Part shown: positions 45,440 through 55,739 of the stretch, in pieces
Layout of the letters: each line of letters begins with the position of its first letter
How positions within the stretch are numbered: position 1 is the stretch's first letter
DNA from: Saccharum officinarum
Lineage: Eukaryota; Streptophyta; Magnoliopsida; Poales; Poaceae
Assembly: GCA_020631735.1 (NCBI GenBank)
Contig: CM036197.1
Span: forward strand, 41,153,880-41,217,879
DNA length: 64,000 nucleotides
Direction: 5' to 3'
The notes under the pieces: model-generated
What the model saw: the letters and a program-made list of their open reading frames with translations, nothing else
Told to the model about the DNA's origin: nothing
Database searches by the model: none
Position numbers and translations under genes: made by a program

Positions 45440-47040
45440 TGTAAGTGCATTCGCCCCCGTTGTGGGTTTTGGATAATTAATGACAATCAAATTAGGGACT
45501 AACATGTCTATCTAAGTGAATATGCAGGTGTTAGTTCAATGAAAGAATTTGTATGGTCACATTTGGTGATGTTAGCACCCTCAATTCCATTGTTTGAAAA
45601 GCGTTCCGTCTCAAGTGGATAGATTAGATTTTATCTTTTGACTTGAGTTATAGGAAACGCCGCACTATCAAGAGGGATACAAATTAGGTTATCTAGAGGG
45701 AAAACTTGTGCTCAATTTGTATTGGTTTAAGCGTTTGAGAGACACCTTTGCACTCACGGACACTTAGAGAAGTGTTTTATGCCTGGGAGTACCGGTAGTA
45801 CCGGTGAACCACCGGTAGTACCGGTAGGCATAAATCCCGCCGGTGTCAGCGCCTTAGTTCTGCGAGTTTTTGTTCTAGCGGTAGTATCGGTGGTGGACCG
45901 GTAGTACCGGCCTTGGACCGGTGGTACCGGTGAAAGCCCGGTAGTACCGGTAAGTCTTTTTCCCGCAAAACTTGTCTTCGCCAAAATCTGTACTACCGGT
46001 AGTACCGGTCGTTGACCGGTGGTACCGGTGAAAAGACCGGTAGTACCGGTAGGCTATTTTCTCGTAAAAGTCTCCAGTAGGTTGGTTGTAACGGTCGAAA
46101 CCCTTAGGATCGGTAGTACCGGTGGGTTCACCGGTAGTACCGGTACCGCTTCGGAGATAAGAGTATAAATAGCTCTCCCCTTCATTTCTAACCGTTACCC
46201 ACGCCATTTACTCCTACCAACCTTCAGACAAACAGCTCTCAAGCATTGACTCACCCACTCTCTCTTCCTCTTTGCTCTCAAATCCAATCCCTTGCAAGAT
46301 CTAAGTAGAGAGGAGAGATTTAAGAGTGGAAAGCTTCGATTCACATCTTGAGCACTTGGTTCCCCTCCTAGTTGGCTTGGTTTGTATTTGTTACTCTTGG
46401 GTTCTTGGAACCCTAGCCGGCTAGGTGTTCTTCGTGGTTGCCCGTGTTGTTGTACTTGTGAGGGCACCCCGAAGAGTTTGTATTACCCTTGTATTCTTAG
46501 TGGAAATCTTGGGCTAACCTTTGTGGTTGCTTGAGGGAGGCAAGGAGGTGGAATAGACTCCGACCTTAGTGGTCACCTCAACAACGAGGACGTAGGAACT
46601 CCTTTGTGGGGTTGCCGAACCTCGGATTAAATCGTGTGTCCTGCGTGCTTGTTGTTGTTGTTATTTGTGTTCTCTTGAGATATTACTTGTTCTTTGTGTT
46701 CTCCCTCTTTCATATCTCTTTCATAGGTTGTGGGTGCTCGATCTACTCTTGGTGAAGGAACAAGAAAGAAGAGTTCATAAACTTCATCAACATCATCTTC
46801 GGCAGTGGGGTAAAACTCAGATCTGAAATCACAACTCGTAAATCTCTGATTTCTTAGTTTCAGTAGGGTACCGGTAGTACCGGTGGCCAGCGTCGGTAGT
46901 ACCGGTGATCCCTCACCGGTAGTACCGGTCCAAACCAACCGGTAGTACCGGTCAGTGTTTTAACTTCCGCGTTGAGTTTTGAGTTTCAGGTTTTTAGATC
47001 CGCCTATTCACCCCCCCTCTAGGCCTATTAGATCCTTTCA
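45440..47040 (+). repeat. 5' LTR of the SIRE-type element
   Basis: 1601 bp. Upstream of TATAAATA (46164-46171) lie about ten copies of a CCGGTRGTACCGG core in 45785-46145, and four more at 46865-46955 near the 3' end. The promoter and R region follow the TATA box. Confidence 0.95.
45788..46147 (+). promoter_or_regulatory. Cluster of ACCGGTAGTACCGGT motifs upstream of LTR TATA box
   Basis: About ten copies of a 13-16-base near-palindrome (core CCGGTAGTACCGG or CCGGTGGTACCGG), spaced irregularly, with the TATA box following at 46164. The position in U3 suggests transcription-factor binding or a silencing target; both are inference. The same cluster is in the 3' LTR at 56088-56447. Confidence 0.7.
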
Positions 47041-47096
47041 ATTGGTATCAGAGCAGGTTTCCTCGTGTTTAGCGCTTCACCGCGTGAGGAGAAAGC

Positions 47097-49568
47097 ATGG
47101 CTACCCTTGATGATGACACCTTGAACAAGCTAGTTGAGCTGCTTGCCGAGAAACTCAGTGACAGGCTTCTAGAGCAACAAAAAGAGCAAATGAACAAGAT
47201 GCAAGATGACATGAATAAGTTAAAGGAAGCCGTAAGTAAGAAGATTGAAGATGTGGCAAGTGGTGGTGATGGAGATGGTGAGAATGAAGCAATCAAGACA
47301 CCTAAAGGGTTTACTCGTGTTCCATATGAGTACTCTTCTTTTAGCAAATCCAATACACACTTGCCAACCATCAACCCCGGTAAACCACCTCAATTTGATG
47401 GAGTTAGATATACCGATTGGGCTCATAGAATGAAGATGCATCTTATTGCCGCAAGATGTTGGGAGATTGTGGAAGTGGGTGTTAAAGCTTTGGAAGAAGA
47501 TGGTGAGTTGACAACCGAAGATTACCTTGATATACAACAAAATGCTACAGCTGCTTCCTTGATTCTATCATGCCTAAATCAAGAAGATTACAACAAGGTA
47601 AACGGCATGGAAAGTGCAAAGCAAATTTGGGATACCTTGAAGGTTTCATTTGAAGGTGATAAAAGTGTGAGAAAGGGAAACATTGAGCTACTTCAAAGCA
47701 AGATTGAAAACTTTGGGATGATTGAAGGTGAAACTACCCAAGCTATGTTTGATAGATTCATGACCTTGATCAATAGAATAAGAGCTCTTGGTGACACGTA
47801 TTGGGATGACAACTCGGCGGCTAGAAAGTTGTGTAGAGTATATAGACAAAAGAACAACATTCTTGCTTCGATCATCATGGAAAGACCTAACTATGACACA
47901 ATGACACCTCAAGAAATGCTTGCCAAGTTGAAACACCATGAGTGCTTAGAAGATGAAGCAAAAGAAGCATCAAGTCAAAAGAAGAATATTGCTCTCAAGG
48001 CATCTCATGGTAGAGGCAAGAAGAAAGATATTCATGATCCGTCAAGTGATGAAGAACAAGATGAAGATTCCGATGCGGAAGAAGCTCTACTAGTTGCAAA
48101 CTATAGAAAATACTTGAAAAAGAAGAAGGAGAGGAAGAGGAGTGGAGCCAAGCCATACAAGAAAAGATTTTGTTATGGTTGTGGAGATATTGGTCATTTC
48201 ATTGCCGATTGTCCAAAAGAGAAGATGAAGCACAAGCACAACAAAGATGATGACAAGAAGCATAAAGGCAAGAAGAGAGGTGAAGCACATCTTGGTGAAG
48301 AATGGGGATCAAATGATGAGAGTGATGACTCAAATGACAAAGATAAGGAGAAGAAGAAGGGTGTAGCAACGATTGCTATTCAAGAGACTTCTTCCTCTCA
48401 ACCCAAGCGCATCATCAACCATTCTTCATCACCATCATTGTTCACCGACTTATCTTTATCACCTAGGATCTTCGAGAATCTCATCGACAACGACTACTAC
48501 ACTCCTACTTGCCTTATGAGAAAGGGAGAGAAGGTACCACACAACTCTCCGACTCACTCTAGTAATGAATGTAGTAGTTGTGATGAAAATGATGATGAAC
48601 TTGCAAACAACATGATAAAGAAATTCGGAAAATCGGCCGGCTCTCAAATAATAAAACTAATCCAAAAGCTAGAAAAGCGGGAAGCATGCATCGAGTCGCA
48701 AGGGGAATTGCTCCTAGTGGAAAGGGAGAAGAACCTTGAACTTGAAGCATGTCTTTCTAAGGAAAAGGAGAAAGTTGAGAAATTAAACAAAGAATTATCC
48801 TTAGCCAAAGATTCATATGAACGTTTGACTAAGGAACATTCTTTGGTTAATGACTCTTTATCTAGTTTAAAGAGTGAACATAGCTTGGTTCAAGAAAGCC
48901 TCACAAGCTTCAAAGATAAATATTATACTCTTGAACTTAGCTATGAAACTCTTTGGAATAGCACTTCCATCCATCCTAAGGAATCCGGTGATTCCAATGC
49001 TTCAACTAGTGAAGGATGTAAAAGATGTTATAATCATGATATAAGTGCTTGTGGTACTAACCTTGTTGAGCTAGAAAAGAAAGATAAAGAGATTCAAAGA
49101 TTGAACATGGTTATCAAGAATGGTTGCAAGGAGAAGCAATCAATAACCATGTACAAGTCATCAAGACACCCCCTCATCAAGGATGGACTTGGCTACAATA
49201 GGTATGATGGTAAAGCAAATGGAAGGAACATGATCAATGGAGTGCCTTGTGTAAGATTCAACAAGGGTGTGGCACTAGACGATCTTATCAACAAGGTCAA
49301 CAACGTTGCCACTCCTTCAAGCACATTTGTTAAGACCAAGGCTAACAACAAAAAGAAGCAAGTGCTTACCTCCAAGCAACAAGTACCCATTTCACGAAGC
49401 TATGCTAGTGATTATATGTGTTGTTGGGGCAAGGATGGTAAGATTGTTGTGAAGTATGTTGGTGCACTCAAGAAGAAGCAAATCATAAGGAGTGTTTGGG
49501 TGCCCAAGACCTATGTGACTAACCCCTTAGGACCCAATTCAATTTGGGTACCTAAAACCAAGGCTTAA
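47097..49568 (+). CDS. Gag of the SIRE-type copia element
   Basis: 823 codons, start 57 bases after the 5' LTR, ending TAA at 49566-49568. An N-terminal coiled region (LVELLAEKLSDRLLEQQKEQ) is followed by the UBN2-type copia gag core (PPQFDGVRYTDWAHRMKMHL) and one zinc knuckle CYGCGDIGHFIADC near residue 360. A long Lys/Glu-rich coiled coil follows in the C-terminal half (about residues 500-620). The large size and C-terminal coiled coil are typical of SIRE-lineage Gag. No stop or frameshift is seen inside. Confidence 0.93.
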   Translation: MATLDDDTLNKLVELLAEKLSDRLLEQQKEQMNKMQDDMNKLKEAVSKKIEDVASGGDGDGENEAIKTPKGFTRVPYEYSSFSKSNTHLPTINPGKPPQFDGVRYTDWAHRMKMHLIAARCWEIVEVGVKALEEDGELTTEDYLDIQQNATAASLILSCLNQEDYNKVNGMESAKQIWDTLKVSFEGDKSVRKGNIELLQSKIENFGMIEGETTQAMFDRFMTLINRIRALGDTYWDDNSAARKLCRVYRQKNNILASIIMERPNYDTMTPQEMLAKLKHHECLEDEAKEASSQKKNIALKASHGRGKKKDIHDPSSDEEQDEDSDAEEALLVANYRKYLKKKKERKRSGAKPYKKRFCYGCGDIGHFIADCPKEKMKHKHNKDDDKKHKGKKRGEAHLGEEWGSNDESDDSNDKDKEKKKGVATIAIQETSSSQPKRIINHSSSPSLFTDLSLSPRIFENLIDNDYYTPTCLMRKGEKVPHNSPTHSSNECSSCDENDDELANNMIKKFGKSAGSQIIKLIQKLEKREACIESQGELLLVEREKNLELEACLSKEKEKVEKLNKELSLAKDSYERLTKEHSLVNDSLSSLKSEHSLVQESLTSFKDKYYTLELSYETLWNSTSIHPKESGDSNASTSEGCKRCYNHDISACGTNLVELEKKDKEIQRLNMVIKNGCKEKQSITMYKSSRHPLIKDGLGYNRYDGKANGRNMINGVPCVRFNKGVALDDLINKVNNVATPSSTFVKTKANNKKKQVLTSKQQVPISRSYASDYMCCWGKDGKIVVKYVGALKKKQIIRSVWVPKTYVTNPLGPNSIWVPKTKA

Positions 49569-49582
49569 TTTGTTTTTGTAGG

Positions 49583-52500
49583 AATACTCCTCCGGTGGAA
49601 CAAGTTGGGTGCTAGATAGTGGATGCACTAATCATATGACCGGAGAGAAGAATATGTTCACCTCCTTTCAACCAAATCAAAGTACAAGTGAACGCATTGT
49701 GTTTGGTGATAATGGTAAAGGAGACGTCCTTGGTTTGGGTAAAATTGCTATCTCAAATGATAATTCTATTTCAAATGTATTACTTGTGGAAGGGTTAGGA
49801 TACAATTTGTTATCCGTTTCACAACTTTGTGAGATGGGCTATAATTGTCTCTTTACCAATGTGGGTGTGGAAGTCTCTAAAAGGAAGGATTCCTCCATTG
49901 TTTTCACGGGTTGTTTGAAAGGCAAACTTTATCTAGTTGATTTCACATCTAGTAAAGTGAAGCCCGAGACTTGTTTAGTGGCAAAATCTAGCATGGGTTG
50001 GCTATGGCATCGCCGACTAGCCCATGTTGGAATGAGGAACTTGGCCGACCTTCAAAGAGGCGAACACATCCTTGGACTAACAAATGTCTCTTTTGAGAAA
50101 GATAGGATTTGCAGCGCATGTCAAGCGGGCAAACAAGTTGGAGCCAAACATCCCGTCAAAAATGTTGTATCAACAATGAGACCACTTGAGCTACTTCACA
50201 TGGACTTATTTGGTCCCAATGCTTACATAAGCATTGGAGGTAACAAATATGGTTTCGTTATTGTTGATGATTATTCCCGCTTCACTTGGGTATTCTTTTT
50301 GCAAGATAAAAGTGATACTCAAGTAATCTTCAAGAAGTTTGCAAGAAGAGCTCAAAACGAATTTGAAGTGAAGATCAAGAAAGTGAGAAGTGACAACGGG
50401 ACGGAGTTTAGGAACACCAATATTGAAGAGTTCCTTAATGAAGAGGGAATCAAGCATGAGTTTTCGGTTCCCTATACTCCTCAACAAAATGGTGTGGTGG
50501 AGAGAAAGAACCGAACACTCATAGAAGCGGCAAGAGCAATGTTGGATGAATACAAGACTCCGGACAAGTATTGGGCGGAAGCGGTCAACACGGCATGTCA
50601 TGCAATCAACCGCTTGTATCTTCATAAAATCATGAAAAAGACCGCCTACGAGCTTCTTACCGGTAACAAACCTAAGGTGCATTACTTTCGAGTTTTTGGA
50701 TGCAAGTGTTTCATACTTAACAAGAAATCCAAAAGCTCAAAGTTTGCACCAAAGGTTGATGAAGGTTTCTTGCTTGGTTATGGTACTAACGAACATGGCT
50801 ATCGTGTTTTCAACAAGACAACCGGTCAAGTTGAAATAGCGATTGACGTGACATTTGATGAAACCGACGGCTCTCAGAAGGAGCAAGTCAATGTTGACAT
50901 TATAGGTAAAGAAGAACCATCCTCTCAAGTGATCAAGAAGCTTGCTACCGGTGAAGTAAAGCCCGTTGAAGAAGATGATGAATATGAACAAGAGCAAACC
51001 ATTCATGATCCGCATATGCATCATGAGTCAATAAATGTCCATGATGATGGTTCTACATCAAGAGATGGACATGATTCAAGTGTTCAAGTCATTCAAAATT
51101 CACCACAAGTCGAAGATAGCAACCAAGTTGATGATCGAAATAGAAATAAAGACAACTTCACACAAGATCTTAATCTTGACCTTTCAATCAACCAAGACAA
51201 GGATGATGAAGATGAAGGTCCAATCCAAAGGAGAACTCAAGTGCCTCACCCAAGAGTACATCATACCATTCAACGAGATCATCCCGTTGATAACATCTTG
51301 GGAAGCATTCAAAGAGGAGTCGTCACAAGGTCAAGGCTTGCAAGCTTTTGTGAACACTTCTCATTTGTGTCTCCAAAAGAGCCTAAAAAGGTTGAAGAAG
51401 CCATTGATGATGAGGATTGGATGATTGCAATGCAAGAAGAGTTGAATAACTTCACTCGTAATGAAGTTTGGACATTGGTGGAAAGACCTAAACAAAATGT
51501 GATTGGAACCAAATGGGTTTTCCGCAACAAGCAAGATGAGCATGGTGTGGTCACAAGAAACAAGGCGAGGTTGGTAGCTCAAGGATTCACTCAAATTGAA
51601 GGTTTGGATTTTGGGGAAACTTATGCACCGGTGGCAAGGCTTGAGTCAATACGGATCTTACTTGCCTATGCCGTCCATCACAACTTCAAGCTATATCAAA
51701 TGGATGTGAAGAGTGCATTCCTCAACGGCCCCCTCTCCGAAGTAGTATATGTAGAGCAACCACCGGGTTTTGAAGATCCCAAGAATCCTGATCATGTCTA
51801 TAAGCTCAACAAAGCACTCTATGGGCTTAAGCAAGCCCCTAGAGCTTGGTATGATTGTCTTAAGGACTTCCTACTCAAACAAGGGTTTGAGATAGGCAAG
51901 GCCGATCTAACTTTATTTACTCGCAAAGTCAATAATGATATCTTTATTTGCCAAATATATGTCGATGACATAATATTTGGTAGTACTAATGTGGCTTTTT
52001 GTGAGGAGTTTAGTAGGATTATGACGAATAGATTCGAGATGTCTATGATGGGAGAGTTGAAGTTCTTTCTTGGTTTTCAAATCAAGCAACTCAAGGAAGG
52101 AACCTTTATTTGTCAAACGAAGTATACTCTTGACATGTTGAAGAAGTTTGACATGGAGAAAGCAAAACCCATCAAGACACCGATGCCAACCAATGGGCAT
52201 CTTGATCTCGACAAGGATGGAAAGGCCGTCGATCAAAAGGTATATCGTTCCATGATTGGATCCTTACTTTACCTTTGTGCATCTAGGCCCGATATTATGC
52301 TTAGTGTGTGCTTGTGTGCAAGATTTCAAGCTAATCCGAAAGAATGTCACTTAGTGGCTGTTAAGAGAATTTTGAGATATCTAGTGCTCACTCCTAATCT
52401 TGGCTTGTGGTATCCTAAGGGCTCCACTTTTGATTTACTTGGCTACTCCGATTCGGATTATGCCGGTTGCAGGGTAAATCGGAAGAGCACTACCGGGACT

Positions 52501-52911
52501 TGCCAATTTCTTGGTAGGTCTTTGGTGTCGTGGAGCTCTAAAAAGCAAAATAGTGTTGCCTTGTCTACTGCCGAAGCCGAGTATGTGGCTGCCGGTGCTT
52601 GCTGTGCCCAGCTACTTTGGATGAAGCAGACCCTGAAAGACTTTGGTTGTGAGCTAACCAAGATTCCCCTCTTGTGTGACAATGAGAGTGCCATTAAATT
52701 GGCTAACAATCCCGTAAACCATTCTCGTACAAAGCACATAGACATCCGGCATCATTTCTTGAGAGACCATGAAGCCAAAGGAGATATCGCTTTACATCAT
52801 GTGAGCACCGAAAAGCAACTAGCCGATATCTTCACAAAGCCCCTAGATGAGTCAAGATTTTGTGCTTTGAGGAGTGAACTAAATATCATTGATTCTCGTA
52901 ACGTGGCTTGA
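49583..52911 (+). CDS. Pol of the SIRE-type copia element
   Basis: The frame opens at 49583 after a TAG; the first methionine is at 49609, giving 1100 codons. Protease: [15 protein letters not shown]-pre-integrase: [20 protein letters not shown]. Integrase core: [19 protein letters not shown], then VRSDNGTEF and [51 protein letters not shown] and YVDDIIFGS. RNase [21 protein letters not shown] and [12 protein letters not shown]. All catalytic landmarks are present and the frame is unbroken. Pol is in a different frame from Gag, with no overlap: two stops and 14 bases separate them. Expression therefore needs a step other than simple readthrough. A TTTGTTTTTGTAG tract ending at 49582 looks like a 3' splice site. 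Confidence 0.93.
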
Positions 52912-53099
52912 TTTTTTGGACATATTTTGTTTGATTCTAGCTAGGCGAAAACTCTTTTAAAAAATTTTGGATGAGATTTCAAAATCTATTTTCACTTCTT
53001 AAGCATGTTCATAGTTTTGTGTTGTTTCTATGAAATCTGGTCATGCTTGAGTTGGTTCTAGTTCATCATATATGTTCACCTTCTCTCACTCACTTCTTC

Positions 53100-53293
53100 C
53101 TGCACTGGAACCACCGGTGGTACCGCCGGGTGACCGGTAGTACCGGTCTATGACCGGTAGTACCGACTAGACATCGGTACAACCGGTAGTTCTTTTTCTC
53201 GCATCGCCTGTCTGCCGTTGTCGACCTGACCGGTAGTACCGGTGCTTCTCCACCGGTAGTACCGGTAGTGTAAGTTGCGGCTGGGTATAAATA
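53100..53293 (+). promoter_or_regulatory. LTR-like internal promoter before the third ORF
   Basis: Five CCGGTRGTACCG-type motifs at 53110-53270 precede TATAAATA at 53286-53293. This is the same order and motif as in the LTR U3, but the surrounding sequence differs. A C/T-rich leader follows up to the ATG at 53519. It would allow separate transcription of the third ORF. Confidence 0.55.
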
Positions 53294-53518
53294 GGGGCTG
53301 TGATCTTTCTTCCCTCATTCGTCTTCCCCGTGCCCGCATCCTACCATCACCGACGGCGCCGCCCCTTCCAACCCCCCACTCGATCTCCCTCCTCCCTCCA
53401 CCTCTCTTGCCGATCTTTGAGGAGAAGTTTCCCCTTGTCGTGGGGATCGAGTGAAGGTGCTTTGGAGTTGCCCAAACTTCTTCCTTTGCTGTGATTCGAT
53501 CTTCTTTCATCTTCAAGC

Positions 53519-55237
53519 ATGCAAAGGAAGAACCCCAAGAGGGCCGCTCGTCCCAGTGGAGGTGATGGTGGTAGTGCTTCCCGGCCTGTCCGTGGAAGGA
53601 CTGCCGCTCGTTCTAGCGGCCGTGGAGGTGGTGGCGGCATTGGTGATGAAGATGATGTTGAGTCCCAAGGTGTGCCTGCTCCTCTCTCGAGTATGGGACG
53701 CCCCAATCCTCCGCGTCGTCATAGCGAGCAAGTGCAGGGTCAGCGTCCGGCAGGTGAGAATCCACAGCTTGCCGCTATGCAAATTGAGGGTCGCTCTATT
53801 GACCCTAACATTGTGGCTCAATCCCCTATTCAAATTGGTCTTGCCACTGCCAACCGGATGCTTTTATTTCATCAAAATGCAAATCCTTGTATGTCCGGTC
53901 CTCAGAATCAAGGTGGTTATCAACCCTCTCTTCCTGTTTATTATTCTAAGAGAGCGGGTGATTTACGGGTGCAGCGCAGTGAGAATCCCTATCAGTTTAT
54001 CCGCAATCCTAGTGTGGATGTTCGTTTTTGGAGCCGCATGCATTCGGATTATTATTACAAGGTTCTTTTCAAGAGTGGGCAGCGTGGCTCTTCTCCGCCA
54101 ATCTTCCAGCACAAGTGGGTGCAGCGCGCCTCTCTTGATAATTTGAACAATCCTGACATTCACTGTTTGGTTGCTGATCTTGATGCTTGTCGTCTGCTTC
54201 CTCTTATGACGTTCCAGCATAATTGGAATGATGAGATTATCTGTCAGTTTTATGCAACTCTGTGGATTGATTCTCAGAACCTTGTACTACATTGGCTTAC
54301 CCAAGGCGTCCATTACAGATGTGATTATCGGACTTTTTCACGCCTTCTTGGGTTTACTGCTGAGGACAGGGGTGCTTCTAGTCTTTTTGACATTTTTCCA
54401 GACTCTGTCTCTCACGATGACTTAGAGGCTGCTGAGGTATACAAGCCTGGTGCGACTGTTGATTTCACTACCACTCATTTGAAGCCGTACTTTTATGTCC
54501 TCAACAATCTCATTCGCCTTACCTTGGACCCGAAGATTGGAGATTCTATTCATCTCATGCTAGATGCTCCTAAGGTCCTTTGCCGTTTTGGAACTGGTGG
54601 TGATCGTTTTTCCATCACTGACTTCATGTGGCGCAAGATTGAGCAGGCTGCAAATGATCCCCACAAGTCTGTGCCATATGCTCCATATCTCATGTATATC
54701 ATTGAGCAAGTGGTGGGTCGTTCATTCCATCACAATACTGTGCACAAGTCCTACTCCGTGCGTCATTTGGGCCCCAGAGGTGTTGGTGGTGGTTCCGCTC
54801 CTTCTTCCACTCGTGGTCCGGCCACTCGTACTTCCTCCCGCGGTGCTTACTGTGGTGGTACTGCTACTGCTCCTACTCGCTCCTCCTCGGAGCGTCGTCG
54901 GCGTGGTGGCGGTGTCATCAAGTATGCTTTGGGGAAGCTTTGGGAGGCCTTCTGTTACAAGGCTGAGAAGGATGATCGTCGCCTAAGGCGTATTGAGCAG
55001 CACCTACAGATTGATCCTCCTGAGAGTCCTCTCCGTGAGTTTCGGGATCCCTTTGTCGAGTACAATGTGTCGTATGGTGCTCCTGTCTCTGGTCCTAGTG
55101 AGGAGGCTGGCCCGTCCGATGACCCTCGTGGTAAGAAGACGGTCCCTCCATCGCCAGGGTTGGTTGACTACTCGACCGACGACGACGACGACGGCGACGA
55201 CAGTGACGATGACCGCGAGTTCTCGGAGCCTTATTAG
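53519..55237 (+). CDS. Third ORF of the SIRE-type element (env-position protein)
   Basis: 572 codons, unbroken, between Pol and the 3' LTR, the place where SIRE-lineage elements carry an envelope-like ORF. The first 90 residues are Arg/Gly/Pro-rich and basic (KRAARPSGGDGGSASRPVRG). A globular middle part follows (RFWSRMHSDYYYKVLF, LVADLDACRLLPLMTFQHNW, FYATLWIDSQNLVLHWL, YRTFSRLLGF), which resembles the plant transposon-associated protein family found in many grass genomes. Next is a low-complexity Ser/Thr/Arg linker and a coiled region with KYALGKLWEAFCYKAEKDDR, then a very acidic tail (STDDDDDGDDSDDDREFSEP). I see no convincing signal peptide or transmembrane helix, so an envelope function is not supported. 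It may be a captured host or other-transposon gene. Confidence 0.85.
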   Translation: MQRKNPKRAARPSGGDGGSASRPVRGRTAARSSGRGGGGGIGDEDDVESQGVPAPLSSMGRPNPPRRHSEQVQGQRPAGENPQLAAMQIEGRSIDPNIVAQSPIQIGLATANRMLLFHQNANPCMSGPQNQGGYQPSLPVYYSKRAGDLRVQRSENPYQFIRNPSVDVRFWSRMHSDYYYKVLFKSGQRGSSPPIFQHKWVQRASLDNLNNPDIHCLVADLDACRLLPLMTFQHNWNDEIICQFYATLWIDSQNLVLHWLTQGVHYRCDYRTFSRLLGFTAEDRGASSLFDIFPDSVSHDDLEAAEVYKPGATVDFTTTHLKPYFYVLNNLIRLTLDPKIGDSIHLMLDAPKVLCRFGTGGDRFSITDFMWRKIEQAANDPHKSVPYAPYLMYIIEQVVGRSFHHNTVHKSYSVRHLGPRGVGGGSAPSSTRGPATRTSSRGAYCGGTATAPTRSSSERRRRGGGVIKYALGKLWEAFCYKAEKDDRRLRRIEQHLQIDPPESPLREFRDPFVEYNVSYGAPVSGPSEEAGPSDDPRGKKTVPPSPGLVDYSTDDDDDGDDSDDDREFSEPY

Positions 55238-55739
55238 TTTTTGCTACCTTGGTTGTTTCCGTGCCTACCCCTTTTTGGCATTTGATGCCAAAGGGGGAGT
55301 GTTAGGCTTATCATCTATGTAATAGGTAGTTAATGCTCGTGTTATAATTCCAAACCCTGTGGTGAACTATGTTTGGTGGACTAAGAACTATTGGTGTGAT
55401 GATGGATGATTGTAGGCAAATCACTTATGCTTATTTGTTATGTTTGCCTAGATGTTATTTTCCTGTGTTGTTTGTTGGCTTCTTGTTTTTGTGTGATAAG
55501 TCATGTCTCATGCATCACGATATAATTCTTGTCACACACTTTTAGGCACCCCACGAATTGCAAAATTTAGGGGGAGCTTCCCTTATGTATGCATATTGAT
55601 TATGATCAATGTTGAGATTCAAGTTCAATGCATACACTGAGGGGAGCCTCTCGTAAAGTTTGAAATTCAAAAATCTTCAATTCTCTACATCTTATGTAAG
55701 CCTAAGTTGGTTGTCATCAATTACCAAAAAGGGGGAGTT
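55238..55739 (+). other. Non-coding tail of the SIRE-type element with repeated purine tracts
   Basis: Three AAGGGGGAG/TAGGGGGAG tracts at about 55288, 55569 and 55729. The last abuts the 3' LTR and is the presumed plus-strand primer; the others could be extra or decoy tracts. Confidence 0.7.

Noticed and set aside
45754..46938. Repeated open frames on the minus strand of both SIRE LTRs
   Set aside because: They are rich in GTTG/TGTTG-type and YYR repeats produced by the CCGGTAGTACCGG motif; LTRs are non-coding here and the frames duplicate only because the LTRs do.
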